The position numbers and the translations under genes were made by a program. A stretch of 64,000 bases of DNA from Sphingobacterium sp. GVS05A (GTDB lineage Bacteria; Bacteroidota; Bacteroidia; Sphingobacteriales; Sphingobacteriaceae), in NCBI RefSeq assembly GCF_019969845.1, contig NZ_JAHXYR010000003.1:62001-126000 (forward strand). Direction: 5' to 3'. Positions 37,101 to 45,904 of the stretch are shown here, in pieces (the first letter of the stretch is position 1; each line of letters begins with the position of its first letter). The notes beneath the pieces were generated by a model that worked only from the letters and a program-made list of their open reading frames with translations, searched no databases and was not told the DNA's origin.

Positions 37101-38171
37101 GTGATCGAAAAAAGTAAAATAATAGATATCAGGAGTTTGTCTTTGAGTCAGATCAAAGATCAACTGACCGCGTTGGGTGAGCAAGGCTTTCGTGCAAAGC
37201 AGATTTACGAGTGGCTATGGGAAAAATCCTGTGTAGATTTTGATCAAATGAGTAATTTGAGCAAACCCCTACGCGAAAAGCTGAAAGAAAATTTTACAAT
37301 TAATGCTGTCAAAGTTAAAGAGTCGCAAATCAGTTCAGACAAGACAATAAAAAGCAGCTTTAGGCTTTATGATGGCAATATCATCGAGGGGGTGCTAATC
37401 CCCGCACCTGAACGTATGACAGCCTGTGTGAGTTCGCAGGTCGGTTGTAGTCTGACCTGTAAATTTTGTGCGACGGGTTACATGGATCGAAAACGTAATC
37501 TCAATGCGGATGAAATTTATGATCAAGTGGTGCTAATCAGTAAACAAGCTGAGGAAAATTACAATCAGCCGCTAACGAATATTGTCTATATGGGCATGGG
37601 TGAGCCATTGTTGAACTATGCCAATATGATGAAGTCTGTTGAGCGTATCACAGCTCCAGATGGTCTTAATATGGCTGCCAAGCGAATCACCGTATCTACT
37701 GCCGGTATTGCGAAAATGATCAAAAAATTGGGGGATGATCAGGTGCGTTTTAACCTGGCTCTTTCGTTGCATGCAGCCAATGACAAAAAACGGAATGAGA
37801 TTATGCCGATCAATGAGCAGAATACCTTAGCTGCATTGGCGGAAGCACTGAAATACTTTTATGCGAAGACAAAAAGCCCAATAACATTTGAATATATTGT
37901 TTTCAATAATTTCAATGACGAATTGGAGGACGCAAAGGAACTTGCTAGATTCTGTAAGCATGTGCCTTGTAAAGTAAATTTGATTGAGTACAACCCAATT
38001 GCTCTTGCTGACTTCCTGAATGCCGAAGCTGATAAGATTGATGTATTTGCCAACTACCTCAAAAGCCAAGGAATCATTACCAATGTAAGAAGAAGCCGAG
38101 GGAAAGATATTGATGCCGCTTGCGGACAATTGGCAATAAAAGACAAAGATAAGGAGACTTCAGAGGCGTAG
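37101..38171 (+). CDS. rlmN: 23S rRNA (adenine-2503-C2)-methyltransferase / tRNA A37 methyltransferase
   Basis: Radical-SAM enzyme that methylates C2 of A2503 in 23S rRNA and A37 of some tRNAs. From the GTG at 37101 it has 356 residues. The radical-SAM cluster motif is C116, C120, C123 (GCSLTCKFCATGYMD), and the methyl-carrying cysteine is near the C-terminus in DIDAACGQLA. The conserved N-terminal block FRAKQIYEWLW is intact. I prefer the GTG because the promoter box lies directly before it; a longer version from TTG at 37071 would start upstream of the predicted transcription start. The comF-like gene follows after 42 bases. Confidence 0.95.
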   Translation: MIEKSKIIDIRSLSLSQIKDQLTALGEQGFRAKQIYEWLWEKSCVDFDQMSNLSKPLREKLKENFTINAVKVKESQISSDKTIKSSFRLYDGNIIEGVLIPAPERMTACVSSQVGCSLTCKFCATGYMDRKRNLNADEIYDQVVLISKQAEENYNQPLTNIVYMGMGEPLLNYANMMKSVERITAPDGLNMAAKRITVSTAGIAKMIKKLGDDQVRFNLALSLHAANDKKRNEIMPINEQNTLAALAEALKYFYAKTKSPITFEYIVFNNFNDELEDAKELARFCKHVPCKVNLIEYNPIALADFLNAEADKIDVFANYLKSQGIITNVRRSRGKDIDAACGQLAIKDKDKETSEA

Positions 38172-38213
38172 TTTACAAGATTGTTGGTATCTTTAACTGA
38201 AGGAGTTACCTGT

Positions 38214-38915
38214 ATGCAATTTGATCTACGAAATATTCTGGGTGATTTTGTCGCCATATTCTTTCCCAAGGAATGTGCGTGCTGCGGTTGTGCGCTTAAA
38301 TATCAGGAAAAATACATCTGTATTGCCTGTGATTTTCATTTGCCTTATACCAATTTTCATACTTACTCGGATAATGATACTGCTAGGCAGCTTTGGGGGA
38401 AAGTCCCTATTGAAGAGGCCTGCTCTTTTATGCTACTACAAAAGGGGAGCCGTGTGGAGCATTTAATTTACCAGATTAAATACAATAACCAACCCTTTTT
38501 GGCCGAATATTTTGGTTATCAGTATGGTCTCAAACTGCTTGAATCGGAGCTATATCGGGGTTTATCAGCGATTGTGCCAATTCCTTTACATGCGAGTAAA
38601 CTCAGGAAAAGAGGATATAACCAATCGGCATATTTTGGACAAGGCCTCTCTCGGGCAATGAATATTCCTTTGCGGGAAGACGTTCTGAAACGCGAACGGG
38701 CGACAATGACACAAACAGGCAAAGATCGTCTATCACGCTATGGAAATGTGGAAGACGTATTTGTCTGTACACAGATTTCACAACCGTTGGGAGAACATGT
38801 GCTACTTGTTGATGACGTTCTAACAACCGGTGCGACAATCGTTTCGGCTACACTTACCCTACGGGAATCGTTCGGGTGTAAGGTATCGGTCGCAACTTTG
38901 GCTCGTGCCCAATAG
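38214..38915 (+). CDS. ComF-family phosphoribosyltransferase-like protein
   Basis: Protein of the ComF/GntX family, 233 residues from the ATG at 38214 (a TTG at 38181 is in frame but less likely). The N-terminal zinc-ribbon-like cysteines appear as CACCGCAL and CIACDFHLPY. The C-terminal half is a type I phosphoribosyltransferase fold with PIPLHASKLRKRGYNQSAYF and the PRPP loop VLLVDDVLTTGATI. In other bacteria ComF is needed for natural transformation, with DNA uptake or primosome roles. Here the gene is not beside other competence genes, so the role is open. It converges on the vanZ-like gene. Confidence 0.9.
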   Translation: MQFDLRNILGDFVAIFFPKECACCGCALKYQEKYICIACDFHLPYTNFHTYSDNDTARQLWGKVPIEEACSFMLLQKGSRVEHLIYQIKYNNQPFLAEYFGYQYGLKLLESELYRGLSAIVPIPLHASKLRKRGYNQSAYFGQGLSRAMNIPLREDVLKRERATMTQTGKDRLSRYGNVEDVFVCTQISQPLGEHVLLVDDVLTTGATIVSATLTLRESFGCKVSVATLARAQ

Positions 38916-39000
38916 TTGCCTTTGACAACCCATGACGAAGCTATGGTTGATCCTAGCGCTCTAAAGTAAGAAATAGTTCAGGGTACATGAATAAGATCTT

Positions 39001-39384
39001 CTAAACCCTTCTGTTTACGTAATTCAATAGATAAGCAAATCCCGCCATACCAATACCTACAGAGTCAGCAAATAAATCCCACCAATCACCACTACGGTAA
39101 GTAAAAATATAAAGCTGTAGTAATTCGGTCAATCCGGCAAATGCAAAGCCTAGGAAAGATACAATGAAAATAGGGAGCCAACGTGTTGGTTTTCCTCTAA
39201 ATTGCTGTATAACACCGTTATACAAGAGCGTGCAGAAAACGAAAAACATACCTGCATGAACGAGTTTATCCATGCCGGGGTAGCTAGGCACTGTATCAAA
39301 ATTATTTCCGGGAAGCGTACACAAAACAATAACTATGATGGCCCAAATAAAACACCATTTATAGTCCAGTAGGATTTTAATCAT
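39001..39384 (-). CDS. VanZ-like family membrane protein
   Basis: Small inner-membrane protein, 127 residues with four predicted helices (WCFIWAIIVIVLCTL; LVHAGMFFVFCTLLYNG; IFIVSFLGFAFAGLTELLQL; DSVGIGMAGFAYLLNYV). The conserved VanZ positions are present: DKLVHAGMF after helix 1, TELLQLYIFTYRSGDWWDLFADSVG in the long loop. VanZ of the vancomycin cluster gives low teicoplanin resistance by an unclear mechanism; this stand-alone form has no resistance context. Confidence 0.9.
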   Translation of the reverse strand: MIKILLDYKWCFIWAIIVIVLCTLPGNNFDTVPSYPGMDKLVHAGMFFVFCTLLYNGVIQQFRGKPTRWLPIFIVSFLGFAFAGLTELLQLYIFTYRSGDWWDLFADSVGIGMAGFAYLLNYVNRRV

Positions 39385-39486
39385 GGGGATAAATATCCAA
39401 AAATTTCCTGATAGAAATGAAATTTAAATAATTTTAAAAAATTATTACACTGATATTCAGCTGATTATTGTATTTGTTTTGTTTTA

Positions 39487-39532
39487 TATGGTACTATGTA
39501 TTGCATGGTACCATAAAATACATATATCTTTG
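39487..39532 (+). promoter_or_regulatory. padR promoter with palindromic operator
   Basis: TATGGTAC (39487-39494) and GTACCATA (39508-39515) form a perfect 8-bp inverted repeat around 13 bases. A -7 box TATCTTTG lies at 39525-39532 and the weak -33 position (ATTG, 39500-39503) falls inside the palindrome. The start ATG of padR is 8 bases after the -7 box. PadR proteins usually repress their own operons by binding such palindromes, so autoregulation is a likely inference. Confidence 0.6.
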
Positions 39533-39539
39533 TATTGTT

Positions 39540-39911
39540 ATGATAGCTGAAAATACACAAATCCAAATGAGGAAGGGGATACTTGAATATTGTATCCTAT
39601 CCATAATTTCTCGAGGAGAAATTTATGCCTCCGATATTATCAGCGAACTGAAGAAAGCCCAATTGTTGGTTGTGGAAGGAACCTTATATCCGCTTTTAAC
39701 ACGTCTAAAAAATAATGGCTTGTTGAGTTATATATGGAAGGAATCGACTTCAGGTCCGCCTAGAAAATATTATGAAATTACCCAAGAAGGGCTCGATGTC
39801 CTTTCAAGATTGGATGTTACCTGGAATGAATTAGTGTTTGCTGTAAACACATCATTGGTAGGTAGAAACAATGATTCAACTAAACCAGTTAAAGACAATA
39901 GCGATGAATAA
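39540..39911 (+). CDS. PadR-family transcriptional regulator
   Basis: Small winged-helix repressor, 123 residues from the ATG at 39540. The winged helix is MRKGILEYCILSIISRGEIY with recognition helix region LVVEGTLYPLLTRLKNNGLL, then the wing SYIWKESTSGPPRKYYEITQEG, which holds the PPRKYY(Y) signature of PadR proteins. A longer in-frame start at 39468 would begin upstream of the promoter box, so it is rejected. The gene overlaps the PspC-domain gene by 8 bases, an arrangement common in Bacteroidota, suggesting that both respond to envelope conditions. Confidence 0.94.
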   Translation: MIAENTQIQMRKGILEYCILSIISRGEIYASDIISELKKAQLLVVEGTLYPLLTRLKNNGLLSYIWKESTSGPPRKYYEITQEGLDVLSRLDVTWNELVFAVNTSLVGRNNDSTKPVKDNSDE

Positions 39912-41574
39912 GACAATAATTATCAATATAAATAGCATCGTCTTCCATATTGAGGAGGATGCCTATGAGGTACTGCGGTCGTACATGATTGATATACAGA
40001 AGCATTTTGGTCAATCGGAGGATAGCCGCGAGATTTTGGAAGATATTGAGAACCGTATTTCTGAGATGTTTACAGAGAAGATCCAGGCAGGAAGTAAAGA
40101 GGTCCTCAATATGGAAGATGTAAACGCTGTTATTGATCAGATGGGCAGGGTGAGTGATTTCGAATCAGAGGATCAGGACGACTATGCTTCTTTTCGCCGC
40201 GAGACAAATTCCGACGGTTTTAAGGTTGGCAAAAAGCTGATGCGTGATCCCGATGATCGCGTTTTCAGTGGTGTCTGTAGCGGTCTAGGTCATTTTTTTG
40301 GTATTGAGGCCAAATGGGTTAGACTACTTTTTGCGCTGTTCGTCATCATCGGAGGATCGGGGCTGTTGGTCTATGTCATTCTTTGGATTGTAATGCCACC
40401 CGCTATGACAAGGGCGGATAAAATGGAAATGCGGGGCGAAGCGCCGAATATCCAGAATTTTAAACGTTCTTTTGATGAGGAAATGAGCGGTGTGCGGGAT
40501 ACGTTTTCACGCGGACTGGATCGGACAGGAGATGGAGTGACAAAACTACTGCAAATCATCGTAAAAGCCATCGGTGTCTTTTTTGTTATCCTTGTTGGGG
40601 CGACACTCATTGGATTGATTATCGGATTAATATTCTTTGCATTGGCTATTGTGAATGTGATCCCTGATGTAATGGATGACTCTGGACCATTCTATTTAAT
40701 GGAACCTAATGATGTGCCGTTTGCTTTGATAGCTGGCTTTTTGTCAATATTTATTCCTCTTGCGGGGTTATTTTACTTGCTTCTACGGGTTCTCTTTGAA
40801 AAGAAGCCAATGAATAATTATTTGACAACAACGCTCTTCTTGGTGTGGTTGGCGTCTATAGGAGCGATTATCTATTATTCTACTTCAGTGGCAAAAGAAT
40901 TTAGAGAATCGAGTACCATTGTCGAAGAAAAGCCTCTACAAAAACAATCTGTATACTTTTTAAGTGAAAATGATATTCGGGTAATCCGTTTAAAAAATGG
41001 TGTTAAAAGTGGTGTCGGAATAAAAAGCGATAACTTTTCGTCCTATCTGAAACGTGATATCCGGATTCGGATCGAACGTATTGATTCATTACAGGCTCCC
41101 TATGTACGCTATGAATATTCTGCTAAAGGAAATACTTATAAAGTGGCTACGGACAGGGCTGCCAAAATCAATTATACCCTTAAACAAGATACTACTGCAC
41201 TAATTTTTGATAATGCGTTCCAGTTGAGTGAGGGTGAGCGCTATCGGGATCAAGAGGTAAATGTTACGTTGTTTTTGCCTGTGGGTACCAAACTGGTGAT
41301 CAATGATAATTTGGAGGATAAGTTACGTGACATCTCATTTTACGATTGCCGCGATCGGTATAATAAAGATTTAAGGGACGTGAGAGATGTCGAATTTGTG
41401 GTGACCTCACTCGGGGTGAAATGTGCCTTGCCAGAAAAGGAATCTGCGGAAGAAGAAACTGATGATTCGGATAGCAATCATATTGTTATTGCTGATACAT
41501 CCATTGTAATCCGTAGGGATACAATCATCAATGCGAAAAAAGACGGTGTGTCTGTTCAGATAAAAAAGAAATAA
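39904..41574 (+). CDS. PspC-domain membrane protein
   Basis: Predicted inner-membrane protein of 556 residues from the ATG at 39904, which overlaps the padR stop; an earlier in-frame ATG at 39871 lies inside padR. The first ~90 residues are a cytosolic helical region (IFHIEEDAYEVLRSYMIDIQ). The PspC domain follows (~100-165: LMRDPDDRVFSGVCSGLGHF, then a helix VLLFALFVIIGGSGLLVYVIL). Three or four more helices span ~215-355, and the last ~200 residues form a soluble, probably periplasmic beta domain. PspC proteins take part in phage-shock-type membrane stress responses; the true partners here are unknown beyond PadR. Confidence 0.88.
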   Translation: MNKTIIININSIVFHIEEDAYEVLRSYMIDIQKHFGQSEDSREILEDIENRISEMFTEKIQAGSKEVLNMEDVNAVIDQMGRVSDFESEDQDDYASFRRETNSDGFKVGKKLMRDPDDRVFSGVCSGLGHFFGIEAKWVRLLFALFVIIGGSGLLVYVILWIVMPPAMTRADKMEMRGEAPNIQNFKRSFDEEMSGVRDTFSRGLDRTGDGVTKLLQIIVKAIGVFFVILVGATLIGLIIGLIFFALAIVNVIPDVMDDSGPFYLMEPNDVPFALIAGFLSIFIPLAGLFYLLLRVLFEKKPMNNYLTTTLFLVWLASIGAIIYYSTSVAKEFRESSTIVEEKPLQKQSVYFLSENDIRVIRLKNGVKSGVGIKSDNFSSYLKRDIRIRIERIDSLQAPYVRYEYSAKGNTYKVATDRAAKINYTLKQDTTALIFDNAFQLSEGERYRDQEVNVTLFLPVGTKLVINDNLEDKLRDISFYDCRDRYNKDLRDVRDVEFVVTSLGVKCALPEKESAEEETDDSDSNHIVIADTSIVIRRDTIINAKKDGVSVQIKKK

Positions 41575-41586
41575 ATCTTTAGAAGT

Positions 41587-41609
41587 CTTCCGCTCCATAG
41601 GAGCGGAAG
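41587..41609 (+). terminator. Hairpin after the PspC-domain gene
   Basis: CTTCCGCTCC and GGAGCGGAAG form a perfect 10-bp stem with a 3-base loop, 12 bases after the stop codon. No T-run follows, so termination strength is uncertain. Confidence 0.65.
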
Positions 41610-41724
41610 ATAAATGATACAAGCCAATACCATTATGAAACCCTCATGAGCTTATTGAATCTGCAAAGCCAGATAAATATTTGCGTCATAGGAAGTTCAT
41701 TGCCTTAAAAAAATGATTAGCCTA

Positions 41725-44133
41725 ATGAAAAAGTGTTTTTACTTCTTACTGTTAAATTTGTTGATTGTCTCCTTTGTCCAAGCGCAGGTGAAGGTTACGG
41801 GAAAAGTGCAATCTGCAGATAGTGTGCCACTGCCTTTAGCAACGGCCTACCTGATGAAAGTCAATTCTGCTGTTGTCCTAAAAGCTGTGGTGACGAATGA
41901 ATTGGGAGAATACCAATTTACAGATGTGGGGCCGGGGAACTATCTGGTCGAGGCAAAGATGGTGGGGTATGCTTCAAATCGAAGTACCACCTTTGCTATC
42001 AATAAGTCCGATCATTCACTTACGGTGATCCAGCTTAATGCTGATAACCGAAAATTGCAGGAGGTCACGGTGGAAGGCAAACGCCCTATGGTTGAGAGTA
42101 AACCTGGCAAGTTGATTCTAAATGTTGAAAATTCTCCATTAGCCGCTGGCAACAATGCATTGGATATTGTCCAACGTGCGCCAGGTGTCAGCCTCGATAA
42201 CAACAATAATTTGCAGTTGATGGGGCAATCGGGTGTAGCGGTTACCATAGATGGACGACAGACTTACATGTCTGGTGAACAATTGCTTAATTTTCTGAAA
42301 AGTACGGATGGCAATCAAATTAAATCTGTGGAAGTGATTACGACTCGAGCCGCAAAAGATGATGCTGAGGGAGCAGTAGGAACGATTAACATTGTCCTTA
42401 AAAAGAATCGGATGGAGGGGTTTAACGGAGCCTTTAATCTGACGGCGGGACATGGTGAAAAGTTCCGGGGAAATAGTTCCCTTTCATTGAATTACAAAAG
42501 AAATAATACCACGCTATTTGGATCATATGCCTATTCTGATGAGAAATCTCATCGTAAGTTGTATATCGATCGTGTCATACAGAATGGTGGTAAAAAGAAG
42601 TATTTCAATCAAAAGTCTACATTGGATGAGGATGAGCGCAATCATTCTTACCGTTTCGGTGTTGAACAAAAGACATCTCCAAGAAACACATTGACCCTGC
42701 AATTCAATGGATCTAATAATACCGAATACAATGACAATAATAGTAAAACCAACATTGGTACAGTTGTATCTGTTTATGATACAATATTAAGCTCTTCCTC
42801 TTCTTTCAAAGAATTGTTTGACCGTTATTCGGCTAATTTCAATAACGAGTTTAAGATAGACTCTAATGGAAGGAAACTGACTGTTGACCTGGACTGGAGT
42901 AAATTTAGGAGCAGTAAACGTGTTACCTATCTCAATCAATATGCTGATCTCAATAGTAAACCAATTGGTCCTGCAGAAAATGAACGTAGTGGAATGCCAA
43001 TTGGTATTGATATCTATGTTGCAAAATTCGACTATGAACATCCCTTATCAAAAAAGTCAAAGCTGGAGATGGGAGCTAAATATTCAAATGTAAAGTCCGA
43101 TAACGACCTCCTTTTCGAAAAGCTGCAGAATGCTTCCTGGGTAAATGATACGACACGGACAAACCATTTTGTATACAAAGAGCAAATCGTGGCTGGCTAT
43201 CTGGATTATAATACCAGTATCGAAAAGTGGAGCCTTAAGGCGGGTGTGAGGGGTGAATATACGATTTCGGACGGTAATTCTCTTACGACAAGTAAACGTG
43301 TGAAACGTGATTATTTTCAACTTTTCCCTAACGCTAATTTGACCTATTCGCTAAGTGAAAACCATATACTGTCATTAGGTTACACCAGAAAAGTGACACG
43401 TCCTAATTATCGACAATTGAATCCATTTGACTATTATATTGACAAGTTGACCTTTGAGCGTGGAAATCCTTATTTAAATCCTCAATTTTCAAATGAATAC
43501 ACATTGAACTATACGCTATTGCAGCGTTACAATGTGACGTTGGGGGTTAATGATGTGAAAGATGCAATTGTCGAAAGCATGGGACAGGATTCGGTCAAAG
43601 GTGAAACCTGGGTCATTCGGGAGAATTTAGGGCGGAACCTGAATTCCTATTTAAACCTCAATATTCCTGTGACTGTGTCGAAGATCTGGAGTATGAACAA
43701 TAACATCACTGGAATCTATTTTGATTTCGATGGTATGATTTCAGGTATTCCGGTCAAACGGAAATCATTTCTGCTTCAAGCAAATTCTATGCATAACCTA
43801 AAATTAAGTAAGAGTCTTTCTGCCAATGTCAATTTACGTTATTTCTCACCTTTTAAATATAGTGTATATGATCTAGAAGGGCGATGGGATATGGAAGTCG
43901 GTGCGACCAAAACATTTAGGGATCAACGAAGCTCATTAAAACTAGCTGTTAGTGATTTGTTCAATACAGGCAATCAGAATTTACTCACTACTTTTGGCGA
44001 ATTTGATTCTAAGATCAGGCAGCGTCAAGATCGCAGGGTAGTACGATTGACCTACTCGTATAAATTTGGTAATCTTAAAAACAATTATCGTAAAAAGGAT
44101 ACGAGCAACGAAGAGAAAGACCGGGCTCAATAG
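41725..44133 (+). CDS. Outer-membrane beta-barrel receptor (TonB-dependent receptor-like)
   Basis: Predicted outer-membrane protein, 802 residues from ATG 41725, which gives a clean signal peptide (KKCFYFLLLNLLIVSFVQAQ); an ATG at 41713 is also in frame. After the signal comes a carboxypeptidase-regulatory-like domain (VTGKVQSADSVPLPLATAYL), then a plug-like region (GNNALDIVQRAPGVSLDNNN, SGVAVTIDGRQTYMSGEQLL, GTINIVLKKNRM) and an outer-membrane barrel of the OMP_b-brl family. It lacks an STN domain and a SusD partner, so it is not a SusC. The cargo is unknown; it stands alone between a hairpin and a bidirectional terminator. Confidence 0.9.
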   Translation: MKKCFYFLLLNLLIVSFVQAQVKVTGKVQSADSVPLPLATAYLMKVNSAVVLKAVVTNELGEYQFTDVGPGNYLVEAKMVGYASNRSTTFAINKSDHSLTVIQLNADNRKLQEVTVEGKRPMVESKPGKLILNVENSPLAAGNNALDIVQRAPGVSLDNNNNLQLMGQSGVAVTIDGRQTYMSGEQLLNFLKSTDGNQIKSVEVITTRAAKDDAEGAVGTINIVLKKNRMEGFNGAFNLTAGHGEKFRGNSSLSLNYKRNNTTLFGSYAYSDEKSHRKLYIDRVIQNGGKKKYFNQKSTLDEDERNHSYRFGVEQKTSPRNTLTLQFNGSNNTEYNDNNSKTNIGTVVSVYDTILSSSSSFKELFDRYSANFNNEFKIDSNGRKLTVDLDWSKFRSSKRVTYLNQYADLNSKPIGPAENERSGMPIGIDIYVAKFDYEHPLSKKSKLEMGAKYSNVKSDNDLLFEKLQNASWVNDTTRTNHFVYKEQIVAGYLDYNTSIEKWSLKAGVRGEYTISDGNSLTTSKRVKRDYFQLFPNANLTYSLSENHILSLGYTRKVTRPNYRQLNPFDYYIDKLTFERGNPYLNPQFSNEYTLNYTLLQRYNVTLGVNDVKDAIVESMGQDSVKGETWVIRENLGRNLNSYLNLNIPVTVSKIWSMNNNITGIYFDFDGMISGIPVKRKSFLLQANSMHNLKLSKSLSANVNLRYFSPFKYSVYDLEGRWDMEVGATKTFRDQRSSLKLAVSDLFNTGNQNLLTTFGEFDSKIRQRQDRRVVRLTYSYKFGNLKNNYRKKDTSNEEKDRAQ

Positions 44134-44160
44134 AAAGCTTAATAAAATATGGGGTAACAA

Positions 44161-44197
44161 AAAAGAGGGCAGTTCAATGAAATGGACGCCCTCTTTT
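44161..44197. terminator. Bidirectional terminator between converging genes
   Basis: AAAAGAGGGC (44161-44170) pairs with GCCCTCTTTT (44188-44197) across a 17-base loop. It lies between the plus-strand receptor gene and the minus-strand dehydrogenase gene and has T-runs in both directions. Confidence 0.85.
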
Positions 44198-44212
44198 GGT
44201 TTATACTAACTA

Positions 44213-45832
44213 CTAAAAAATATACTTTGTACTCAGGAAGTTGGACTCATTTTCGCTGACAATCTCATTTAAGAGTTTTTTGTTTTCCTCGGTAAATTTG
44301 GCTGCGACCAATGAACGGATAGAGAACGAGCGTAATGCATCTACCACAGACAGTGTTCCCTCTGCGCTATCTTTTCTTCCGGTGAACGGGAAGGTATCTG
44401 GACCGCGCTGACATTGGCAATTGATATTGACACGGCTAACCTGATTAACCAATGGGTCGATCAAAGAGGAGACTACAGCCGCGTTATTGCTGAAAATGCT
44501 CACCTGCTGTCCATGAGATGAACCGATGAGGTATTCGATAGGCTCTTCCAGATCATCAAAAGGCACAACAGGGATGACAGGTCCAAATTGTTCTTCTCTA
44601 TAAAGCTTCATCTGTGAATTTACTGGATAGACAATAGCAGGATAGAAAAACGATTCGGCAACCTGACCGCCGTTCTCGTTTACTACTTTTGCACCATAGG
44701 CTTTTGCGTCTTCGATACATTCAGTCAGATAAGCAGGCTTATTAACTTCTGGAAGTGGTGTTAAGGATACTCCTTTCTCCCATGGCATTCCATATTTAAG
44801 TTTGCTCACTTCGGCAGAGAGACGTTTTAAAAATTCCTGAGCTAAGCTGCGGTGTACATAGATTATTTTCAATGCTGTACAACGTTGCCCGTTGAAAGAT
44901 AAGGAACCCAATACTGTCTCGGAGACAGCTAGGTTTAAATCTGCATCTTTTGTAATAATTGCTGCATTTTTGGCATCCAATCCTAAAATAGCGCGCAATC
45001 TATTCACTTTTGGATGTAACTTTTTAAGTTCGTCAGCTACACGGCTTGAACCGATTAAGGTCAAGACATTGATCTTGCCGGATTGCATCAAGCTAGGTAC
45101 GATCTTGTTGCCTCGACCATAGATAGTATTAACTACACCTTTTGGAAAACTTGTTCTAAAAGCTTCTAATAAAGGGTAATGTAATAGCGTTCCGTGTTTA
45201 GGTGGTTTGAACAGCATCGTGTTCCCCATGATCAATGCAGGGATCAATGTTGTAAAAGTTTCGTTTAATGGGTAGTTGAATGGTCCCATACATAAGACAA
45301 CACCTAAAGGAGATCTTCTGATCTGTGCAATGATACCTTGTTCAATCTGAAAACGTGATGAATCGCGGTCTATATCTTTTAGTGCATCGATTGTTGCATA
45401 GATATATTCTACTGTGCGGTCAAATTCTTTTACAGAGTCTGCATAAGACTTGCCGATTTCCCACATAATAAGCTTGACAACAATGTCCTTCTTGGCAATC
45501 ATCTTTTGTGTGAAATTTTCAACACAGGTAATACGATCGGCAACACTCATTGTTGGCCATTCTCCACGTCCGTTGTCGTATGCTTTTACAGCAGCGTCAA
45601 GGGCTTCGATGGACTCTTTTTCTGTACAAACAGGAAAGCTGCCGATGCGCTTACGTTTCAAGCCATCCTTAGTCTTCACACAAATCGGTGAAAACACCTC
45701 GTTTACTTGACCCGTCCAAGAAATCATTTCTCCATTGGAAAGGAACTCTCTTTGATCGACCTGTTCGTCCAGTGTAAATTCTACGGGAATGTCTTTCTCC
45801 TCGTAGAAGATACCTTCTAAGTTTAAGCTCAT
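44213..45832 (-). CDS. NADP-dependent glyceraldehyde-3-phosphate dehydrogenase (GapN-like ALDH)
   Basis: Aldehyde-dehydrogenase superfamily enzyme, 539 residues, most like non-phosphorylating GapN that oxidises glyceraldehyde 3-phosphate to 3-phosphoglycerate with NADP+. Catalytic Cys318 is in FNGQRCTA, the oxyanion Asn186 in GPFNYP, and the C-terminal PDTFPFTGRKDS motif is GapN-like. The usual ELGGK base motif reads GLDAK (284-288), so the general-base Glu position is Gly284, still 34 residues before the cysteine. It is the last gene of the hexuronate cluster, 72 bases after the permease gene, and would act on the triose phosphate released by KDPG aldolase. Family assignment is firm; substrate is inferred. 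Confidence 0.85.
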   Translation of the reverse strand: MSLNLEGIFYEEKDIPVEFTLDEQVDQREFLSNGEMISWTGQVNEVFSPICVKTKDGLKRKRIGSFPVCTEKESIEALDAAVKAYDNGRGEWPTMSVADRITCVENFTQKMIAKKDIVVKLIMWEIGKSYADSVKEFDRTVEYIYATIDALKDIDRDSSRFQIEQGIIAQIRRSPLGVVLCMGPFNYPLNETFTTLIPALIMGNTMLFKPPKHGTLLHYPLLEAFRTSFPKGVVNTIYGRGNKIVPSLMQSGKINVLTLIGSSRVADELKKLHPKVNRLRAILGLDAKNAAIITKDADLNLAVSETVLGSLSFNGQRCTALKIIYVHRSLAQEFLKRLSAEVSKLKYGMPWEKGVSLTPLPEVNKPAYLTECIEDAKAYGAKVVNENGGQVAESFFYPAIVYPVNSQMKLYREEQFGPVIPVVPFDDLEEPIEYLIGSSHGQQVSIFSNNAAVVSSLIDPLVNQVSRVNINCQCQRGPDTFPFTGRKDSAEGTLSVVDALRSFSIRSLVAAKFTEENKKLLNEIVSENESNFLSTKYIF

Positions 45833-45904
45833 TGTTTTTAAAAAATGGTTTAGATTGATATTTGTAATGATATTGCTAATATAATATAAATTTTACAATA
45901 TATG

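Noticed and set aside
38926..38949. Hairpin CAACC(C)AT / ATGGTTG after the comF-like gene
   Set aside because: Short stem with a bulge and no T-run; too weak to call a terminator.
39468..39539. Longer padR start at 39468
   Set aside because: It would begin upstream of the promoter -7 box and palindromic operator; the ATG at 39540 gives the normal PadR N-terminus.
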